A program made the translations under genes and the position numbers. The notes beneath the pieces were generated by a model that was not told where the DNA came from, made no database searches, and saw only the letters and a program-made list of their open reading frames with translations. Source: Conchocele bisecta (taxonomy: Eukaryota; Mollusca; Bivalvia; Lucinida; Thyasiridae). Taken from it: DNA of 64,000 bases. This document shows positions 20,401-28,892 of this stretch, one piece after another; position 1 is the first letter of the stretch; each line of letters opens with the position of its first letter. The stretch is from NCBI GenBank assembly GCA_029237695.1, contig CM055266.1:124734569-124798568 (forward strand). The letters are read 5' to 3'.

Positions 20401-23400
20401 GTAAAAAAAAACGGGTATATTGTTTTCGTCACGGGTGTCCGTCGTACGTCCGTACGTACGTCCGTACGTCCGTACGTCCGTCACGTCATTGTAATGAACT
20501 CGAAAAACTTTTTCACCTTCATACCTACGCGCCTGATATTTGGTATGTAGCTTCGTTATCATGTGCAGATGCGCAAAGTGAATTTGGATTTTTGATCCGA
20601 CCCTCCATCATGGATTATCTCCCCCTTTCGGACTCAGAATTTCCCATTTTTTCCTCGTAACTCGAAAAACTTTTTCACCTTCATACCTACGCGCCTCATA
20701 TTTGCTATGTAGCTTCGTTATCATGTGCAGATGCGCAAAGTGAATTCGGATTTTTCACCCGACCCTCCATCATGGATTATCTCCCCCTTTCGGACTCAGA
20801 ATTTCCCATTTTTTCCTTGTAACTCGAAAAACTTTTTCACCTTCATACCTACGCGCCTCATATTTGCTATGTAGCTTCGTTATCATGTGCAGATGCGCAA
20901 AGTGAATTCGGATTTTTCATCCGACCCTCCATCATGGATTATCTCCCCCTTTCGGACTCAGAATTTCCCATTTTTTCCTTGTAACTCGAAAAACTTTTTC
21001 ACCTTCATACCTACGCGCCTCATATTTGCTATGTAGCTTCGTTATTATGTGCAGATGCGCAAAGTGAATTCGGATTTTTCATCCGACCCTCCATCATGGA
21101 TTATCTCCCCCTTTCGGACTCAGAATTTCCCATTTTTTCCTTGTAACTCGAAAAACTTTTTCACCTTCATACCTACGCGCCTCATATTTGCTATGTAGCT
21201 TCGTTATCATGTGCAGATGCGCAAAGTGAATTCGGATTTTTCATCCGACCCTCCATCATGGATTATCTCCCCTTTCGGACTCAGAATTTCCCATTTTTTC
21301 CTTGTAACTCGAAAAAACTTTTTCACCTTCATACCTACGCGCCTCATATTTGCTATGTAGCTTCGTTATCATGTGCAGATGCGCAAAGTGAATTCGGATT
21401 TTTCATCCGACCCTCCATCATGGATTATCTCCCCCTTTCGGACTCAGAATTTCCCATTTTTTCCTTGTAACTCGAAAAACTTTTTCACCTTCATACCTAC
21501 GCGCCTCATATTTGCTATGTAGCTTCGTTATCATGTGCAGATGCGCAAAGTGAATTCGGATTTTTCATCCGACCCTCCATCATGGATTATCTCCCCCTTT
21601 CGGACTCAGAATTTCCCATTTTTTTCCTTGTAACTCGAAAAACTTTTTCACCTTCATACCTACGCGCCTCATATTTGCTATGTAGCTTCGTTATCATGTG
21701 CAGATGCGCAAAGTGAATTCGGATTTTTCATCCGACCCTCCATCATGGATTATCTCCCCCTTTCGGACTCACAATTTCCCATTTTTTCCTTGTAACTCGA
21801 AAAACTTTTTCACCTTCATACCTATGCGCCTGATATTTAGTATGTACCTTCTTATTGTGCAGATGCGCAAAGTGAATTCCCATTTTTGATCCGACCCTCC
21901 ATCATCGATTACCTCCCCCTTTCCGACTCAGAATTTCCCATTTTTTCCTTGTAACTCGAAAAACTTTTTCACCTTCATACCTACGCGCCTCATATTTGCT
22001 ATGTAGCTTCGTTATCATGTGCACATGCGCAAAGTGAATTCGGATTTTTTATCCCACCCTCCATCATGGATTACTTCCCCCTTTCGGACTTAGCATTTGG
22101 GGAAAGTGGGTATATTGCGATGGCGCGCCATCGACTTTTTCTAGTTGTATAATATGTTCGGGCCAGTGAAAATTGCTTTCGGGCCCAGGCTCGAGGTCAA
22201 GGCGGGACAAGGCGAGGCATCTAATTCCGCGGAATTCTTGTTTACTTATCTCCCTTTGTTGTTTCGTGCTCTGATTTTGTATCCAGAGCATAACTCGAAC
22301 ACCCTTTGGAATATTTTTATGCCCCACCACGATAGTGGAGGGGGCATTTAGTGTTACCCTTGTTTGTCCGTCCGTCCGTACGCACACACAAATGGGTACT
22401 TGTTGTAAGCGTACGGGGATCTTATTGGGTAGGGTTAGGATAGTGTTGGGTACTCTTGTTGGGTATTTTTATACAGTAAAAACCCAACAAGTATTCATTC
22501 GTAGGAACGTGCGTCCCGTCCGTCCGTCCGTCCGTCCGTCCGTCACAAAACTTTAACACTCGGGTAAATGTCTCATAATAATTTCCTTCATCCTGTCGAA
22601 CCGATCTGCTTCATATTTCATATACACATTGCTCTGATGGATTCACTACCGCCCCTGTGCCAAATCCTGTTGCCCCCGGCATGCCAGGGTCAAGGTCACA
22701 TACTTGGTGCTTCAAAACTTTAACGCTCGGGTTTACTGGGTTAATATCTTATAATTTCTGTTTTCTTTCACGGATCAGCTTCATATTTCATATACACTTG
22801 CTCTAATGGTCCTCTACCACCCTGTGCCAAATTCACGTTCGTTCTGCCCCCGCCAAGCCCAGGGTCAAGGTTACATACTTAGTGCTTCAAAAACTTTTAA
22901 CGCTCGGGTAAATATCTTATACTTTCTGTTTTCTTTCATGGATCATCTTCATATTTCATATACGCATTTGCTCTAATGGTCTCTATTGCCTGTGCCAAAT
23001 CCACGTTCGTCCTGCCCCGCCAATCCCAGGGTCAAGGTCACATACTTGGTGCTTCAAAAAACTTTAACGCTCAGGTAAAATAAATATTCTTATAATTTTT
23101 CTTTCCATTCACGGATCAACTTCATATTTCATATATGCGTTGCTCTAATGGTCCTCTACCGCCCTGTGCCAAATCCACGTTCGTCCCGCCCCCGCCAAGC
23201 CCAGGGTTAACATCACATACTTAGTGCTTCAAAAACTTTAACGCTCCGGTAAATATCTTATAATTTTCTGTTTTCTTTCACGGATCAGCTTCTATATTTC
23301 ATATATGCATTGCTCTAATGGTCCTCTACCGCCCTGTGCCAAATCCACGTTTGTCCTGCCCCGCCAAGCCCAGGGTCAAGGTCACATACTGGTGCTTCAA

Positions 23401-26400
23401 AAACTTTAACTCTCAATTAAAAGAAAAAAAATTTTGACTTGGAATTTGGCCTCATTTATTATCAAAGCGATATGTGGGACATCCGTGTTCTATGAACACA
23501 TTTTCTAGTTTATTAAACTTCACACATGCATAGAAGACGACCCAAAGTAAAGGTGTGTCGCACGTAAGAATGACAACTCTTGCGTCATTAATTTCTTAGT
23601 TATCTCCCTTTGTTGTTTCGTGCACTGATTTCGTGTCTGGAGCATAACTCGAACACCCTTTGGAATATTTTCATGAAACTTCACACATGCATAGACCACA
23701 ACCCTAAAGGTGTGTCACGCAAGAATGACAACTCTTGCATCACTATTTTTTTAGTTATCTCCCTTTGTTTTTTCTGTCACTGATTTTGTCTCCGGAGCAT
23801 AACTCGAACACCCTTTTTTCAAACTACTTGTGTATCTGGGGAGGGGGATACACATGCGCTTGTCGACAAGCGTCCATTTCTAGTTATGTAATATTTTGTA
23901 TGTTTTCAATAGTGACCATTTGCTGTGTGGGTTAGTGATCACATGTGACAAGAGAGTGACGTCTTATGGGTTTTGTGACCAGTGTTGATGCAGGTGCATC
24001 CCAACAGTCTGATCCACACGGTCTGATCAAGATCAAAACTGTTTGCCATTCCATCAATGCCCATAATGCTTCAAACAAGCAATGTAGATAGTTATCAGGC
24101 TGCCAGAGAGTGGTATTTACTCAAGAGCTACACTGGTCACTAATACAATAATCCCAATTTCTCCAGTCACAGCCATATATAATACCATAAAGGAGCCATA
24201 ATAACAATATGTTCATTTTCAGACGTTTTCCTTAACCTTTAGACCACTATTGACAACAATTGTCGTCTGCTGTTGCTTTTATATATTGCCTTATTTCTCA
24301 ATAAAAACATGGTTTGACAGCATTTCAGAATCATTTCCAATGGAAATGATTCTGAAGTGCTGTCAAAGCATGTTGTAAATTATTCTAAAGTGCTGTCAAA
24401 GCATGTTTTTGATGATAAAAATGGAAAATAGAAAATAAACAGCAGACAACAACAAAAATAAGATGGCGGTCTAAGGATTAATAAGAAAAGAGTTAATTAT
24501 GTAATATTTTGTATGTTTTCAATGGTGGCCATTTGGGGCATTTTGACCCTTGGAATCTGTTTTTATAGAAGAAGGATCAGTAAAACATTTACGGTAAATT
24601 GTATTTGTCACTTTTAATAAAATTTGATCTTGATCAGCCATTTTGACCCTTGTTATTCGAAGCCTATATCTTGAACAGCACATGATCTTCACGTTTGTCA
24701 GGATTGTCCGTATGGTCTGTTCTGCTGAACGGGTTATGGTGTTAACAAGTGTAGCTGAAAATCAGCTCGCATACACACACACGCTGATGTGATTTGAAAT
24801 TGTTTGTTAGGAATCTCACAGCCCGGGGTTATTGTATTGGAACTTGTGCCAGTGATCAGGTATGGTAATGGTGCTTGACACCAGATCAGGATACTGTTTC
24901 AGTGCTGAAAGGATATTGTAATTACAACGCTGAACATCCACCTCTCCCCATCCCCTCCTGCAATTGAAAATTCACATCTGTCTATGACCTTTCTTTTGAA
25001 ATGGGATGGGCCGTGGCCTAGGGAATATGGCATTGGAGTTCAATCCTCACCCTAGGCGTGAAAAATACTTGCATAGTTTTTCCATCCCACTGGTCTGTCG
25101 GATGAGACTTTAAACTGTGGTCCATTCTCTGTACGTGGCTGTGACTGGAGAAATGGGCTTATGGATCTTACGACTAGTGTAGATCAAGATCAGACTGTGC
25201 ATACACTGTGCTATCAGGCTACAGGAGTATGCTATTTTATCAGGAGCTACACTGACCGCAAATCCCATATGCCCCATGTCTCCAGTCACTGCCACATATG
25301 ACCTTGGCTGTTGCTGGGCAAGCTGAGTCGGGGCAAGCTCAACCAACCAAGTTGTTTGATTTTAACATAAGATTGTTACATATTCGGCAAGCTTTATAAT
25401 CACCGTGCGTAAGGTGCTTATTGGCATATTTTACGTACTTATTTTAGCTGTACGCATTGATTATCAAAAGTGGGAGTATAAAATACTCACAGCAATGTGA
25501 AAATGTGCATTGATTATCAAAAGTGGGAATATAAAATACTCACAGCAATGTGAAAATGTGCATTGATTTTCAAAAGTGGGAGTATAAAATACTCACAGCA
25601 ATGTGAAAATTGCAAAAAAATGTGCATTGATTTTTCAAAAGTGGGGAGTAAAAATAAAATCTCCACAGAGGCAATGTTGAAAAATGTGCAAAAAAATGTG
25701 CATTGATTTTCAAAAGTGGGAGTATAAAATACTCACAGCAATGTGAAAATGTGCATTGATTTTCAAAAGTGGGATAAATCTCACTGATTGTATAAAATCT
25801 CTCAGCAATGTGAAAATGTGCATTGATTTTCAAAAGTGGGAGTATAAAATACTCACAGCAATGTGAAAATGTGCATTGATTTTCAAAAGTGGGAGTATAA
25901 AATACTCACAGCAATGTGAAAATGTGCATTGATTTTCAAATTGAGTAGTGAAATTGCAGCTCAAATAAGTGAATGTTCCCTATTTAATAAGGAATAAAAT
26001 CAATAATACATTTTTAAAAGTAAAATATGTATTGACTTTGAAATCTGGGGGTATATTACTCTTTAGATACAAAACTTATCTGTCATGTATTATGTGCGTG
26101 TTGTGTTGCAGCAAGTTGGAGAGTCTGGATGTGGAGCTGGCGTCATTGAAGGACAGCAACCAGACCCTCGACCAGAAGGTCAGTCTCTGACAGTGTCAGC
26201 ATTATATAATGTGCTTGTAACTTTGAGTAATCTTCCAATTTGTAGGGATGGGTCGTGGCCTAGGGGATATGGCATTTGACTTCAATAGTGGAGGTTGCGA
26301 GTTCAATCCTCACCCTAGGCGTGACAAATACTAACATAGTATGGAGGTTGGTGCTAGCACTTTGAATTGAGGCTGAAATGAATGATAATGCGAAAAAAAG

Positions 26401-28851
26401 ACAATACCAATTTACATTTGCTCAAATATTTGTAAAAACATAGTACCGGTACTTTTTCAAATATTTTCTGAAATTTTTAGTAGCCAAAATGTCCATTTCT
26501 GAAAGATTAGTAGCCACAAGACTATTTTATAGCCAATTGGTTACTGTGTGACCAGTAGACCCAACCTAGATGTATTTCCATCCCACTGAGCTCTCGACCA
26601 ATCAAACTTTGTGATTTTAAAAGGAGCTGGGAAGGGAGGAGGGTCGAAAAACAAAACAAAATTGAAAACTCCAAAACTTGGCACGATAGCTTGGAAATGA
26701 TGTAACTAAGAAAACAACAGTTAGATTTTGAAAATCGGTCCACAAATTTCAAAACTATTTTTAACCCCTATGTTAAATTCTTATATGATTTTTTTTTTGC
26801 AATAAAAGTAATATTGGGTGGATGGTAATTTTTTTGTTATTGATGAAATAGTACTTGCATGTAAATATATTTTATATCGGCAAAAATTTGTCTGTGGTTA
26901 AACGCGGAACAGAAACAGACATAAACGTGGAACAGACAGTAGGGTTTATGTCATTTCTGACCAGTCTCATTACATAATACATTATGTTTTACCAGTGCCA
27001 GGATGTGTTTGTGTGATGGACTGTGACACCATTGGCACTTCCTTGACATTAACCCTTTCACTTTGATATCGATTTTGATATGTTAATTTTGCAACCAATC
27101 CAATGGTCACAAAATTATTTTCAGACCAGTCCATTTATGAAAAGAGGGTCTTTTTGTTCTCAAAAATATTAAAATTACTTGCAAAAAGTGCAGATCCTGA
27201 TGAGACGGCTCGTCACGAGCTGGCTCATCTGGATCTACACTTTTTGCCAAAATAACCACTATACAGGCCTGTAGGGTTGAAAGGGTTAATGAACAGGTAC
27301 AATAAAACAGCAATTGCAATGCATTATGTCTTCTGGTAGATGTGTGTATCAATTATGCATCTCTTGACTTTGTCTAGTAATTATAGTACAATTAACAATG
27401 CTCTGTGAAATCCAAGATGACATCGGCCCTGACATTCTTACCTTCGGATGGGCCGTGGCCTAGGGGATATGGCATTGGACTTCAATTCTGAAGGTTGTGC
27501 GTTCAATCCTCACCATAGGCATGAAAAATACTTACATTGTTTATTGGTGTCTAACGGCCTATCAACAGCTAAGGTCATTAAAGGTCGGGCCAACGGGTTC
27601 AATCCTGTATATAACCTGATGCATTGTGTGGGAAAATACCAAAATCAGAACGGAATATTTACATCGAGAAAAAATATATTCAGCCCTGAAATTAGAATAA
27701 CTTGACCTGGTGTCAGGTCCATACCACACAAAAGTCACTTGGGCCCTTCCCCTAAAATAGGATTACAAATAATCGTAATTCTCTAAAAGGGGTATTTAAC
27801 CAGATTCAACTATCTCATACAAGAAAGCCAAAGACGTATGTGAGGGCCAAACCAGGTCTTGAGTCGGGATTCCAGTAAGGATGAACCCTGATTGTTAAAT
27901 TACCCATCACTTACATAGTACATGCAGTGCTGTGCCTAGAGCGAGCCCAAGGGAAATTTTCCCACCTAAAATTGCCCAGGTCCTTTAAAATTTCAAGATC
28001 TCCCTATTATTTTAATACAAAAAGGGCCCAAAATCTGAAATTGTCCCTCTGAAAGTAAGATTTAGGCACAACCCTGGTACATGTAGTATTTCCATTCTCT
28101 GGTCTGTCGGAAGAGGCTTTAATAAACTGTGGTCCCGTCTCTATATGTCCATAGCTGTTGCTGGTACGTTCATTTTCACTTTCTTACCTACAGCTGGATA
28201 TGAGAAGAAAACAGTTCCACGTTTTGGTTTCGTCCATCCATGAGCTACAGAGAATTCTAGAAGGTAAGTAGTGTATTTTTATACGCCACAATGAGTCATG
28301 TCATCCGTCCGTCAGTCCCTGCCGTGTTGCATTCCCATCTGATATGTGGCTGTCAATGGAGGAATGGGGCTTATGGCTTTTGCGATCAGTGTAGATCCAG
28401 ATCAGCCTGTGCATTCGCACAGTCTGATCAGGATCTGCACTGTTCGACAGTTCAATATTGAAATGCCCGATGTGCTTCTAACAAGTAATATAGGTCATTA
28501 TCAGGCTACATGGGTGTGCTATTTGATCAGTAGCTACACTGGTCACAAATTCCATAAGCCCCATTTCTCCAGTCACAGCCACATATGAGGCACGGCATGG
28601 GATTTTGTACCTTCGGGCATTTGCGTAATTTCATGAAATACGTTTACAAAATTTACAATACTTTCCGTAAATGACGTCAAAAGTTGACAAATTACGCATG
28701 TACTCTAAAATCTTTGTAAACTTTTGAGTTTATTTATGCAAAATATTATAAATTTTGTAAACATATTTCATGAAATTATTCAGATGCCCGAAGGTACAAA
28801 AATCCTATGGCGTGCCTCATAATATGACTTGCTGTTGAATGTCAGTAACAC

Positions 28852-28892
<41 letters not shown>

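Larger units (their letters stand above)
20385..22144 (+). mobile_element. HINE with TATACCCACTTT termini
   Basis: The 5' TATACCCACTTTTTTTGT pairs locally with ACGGGTATA. The inverted AAAGTGGGTATA (about 22103-22114) precedes palindrome CGATGGCGCGCCATCG (22118-22133), a 7-nt spacer and CTAG (22141-22144), then T. The 5' sequence resembles the TATACCC start known from Drosophila DINE-1 Helentron-associated elements (established family knowledge). The interior is one tandem array. Confidence 0.85.
22318..23508 (+). mobile_element. HINE nested in a tandem unit of the outer HINE
   Basis: The 5' hairpin is GCCCCACCACGATAGTGGAG with GGGGCAT. The 3' hairpin is GTGTTC-TAT-GAACAC (23485-23499), then ATTTT and CTAG (23505-23508), then T. 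Left and right flanks rejoin as one unit of the outer array (GGAATATTTTT to AAACTTCACACATGC), so the insertion is younger. Confidence 0.75.
18052..23883 (+). mobile_element. Outer HINE (TGTATCCCCC termini) with nested elements
   Basis: The 5' end TGTATCCCCC (18053-18062) opens a hairpin with GGGAGATA. Its inverted copy GGGGGATACA (23843-23852) stands just before a 16-nt palindrome CGCTTGTCGACAAGCG (23857-23872), a 7-nt spacer and CTAG (23880-23883), followed by host T. This is the asymmetric-TIR architecture of Helentron-associated elements. GCATAACTCGAACACCC tandem units occur near both ends (18130-18730 and 23510-23820), as expected for one element later interrupted. An apparent empty site is present at about 24490. 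Confidence 0.75.

Noticed and set aside
20499..22100. CRISPR-like array (regular ~162-bp spacing)
   Set aside because: Units are contiguous with no unique spacers; it is a tandem satellite inside a HINE in a eukaryotic genome.
22064..22387. 107-codon minus-strand frame
   Set aside because: Crosses three HINE boundaries; cannot be a single gene.
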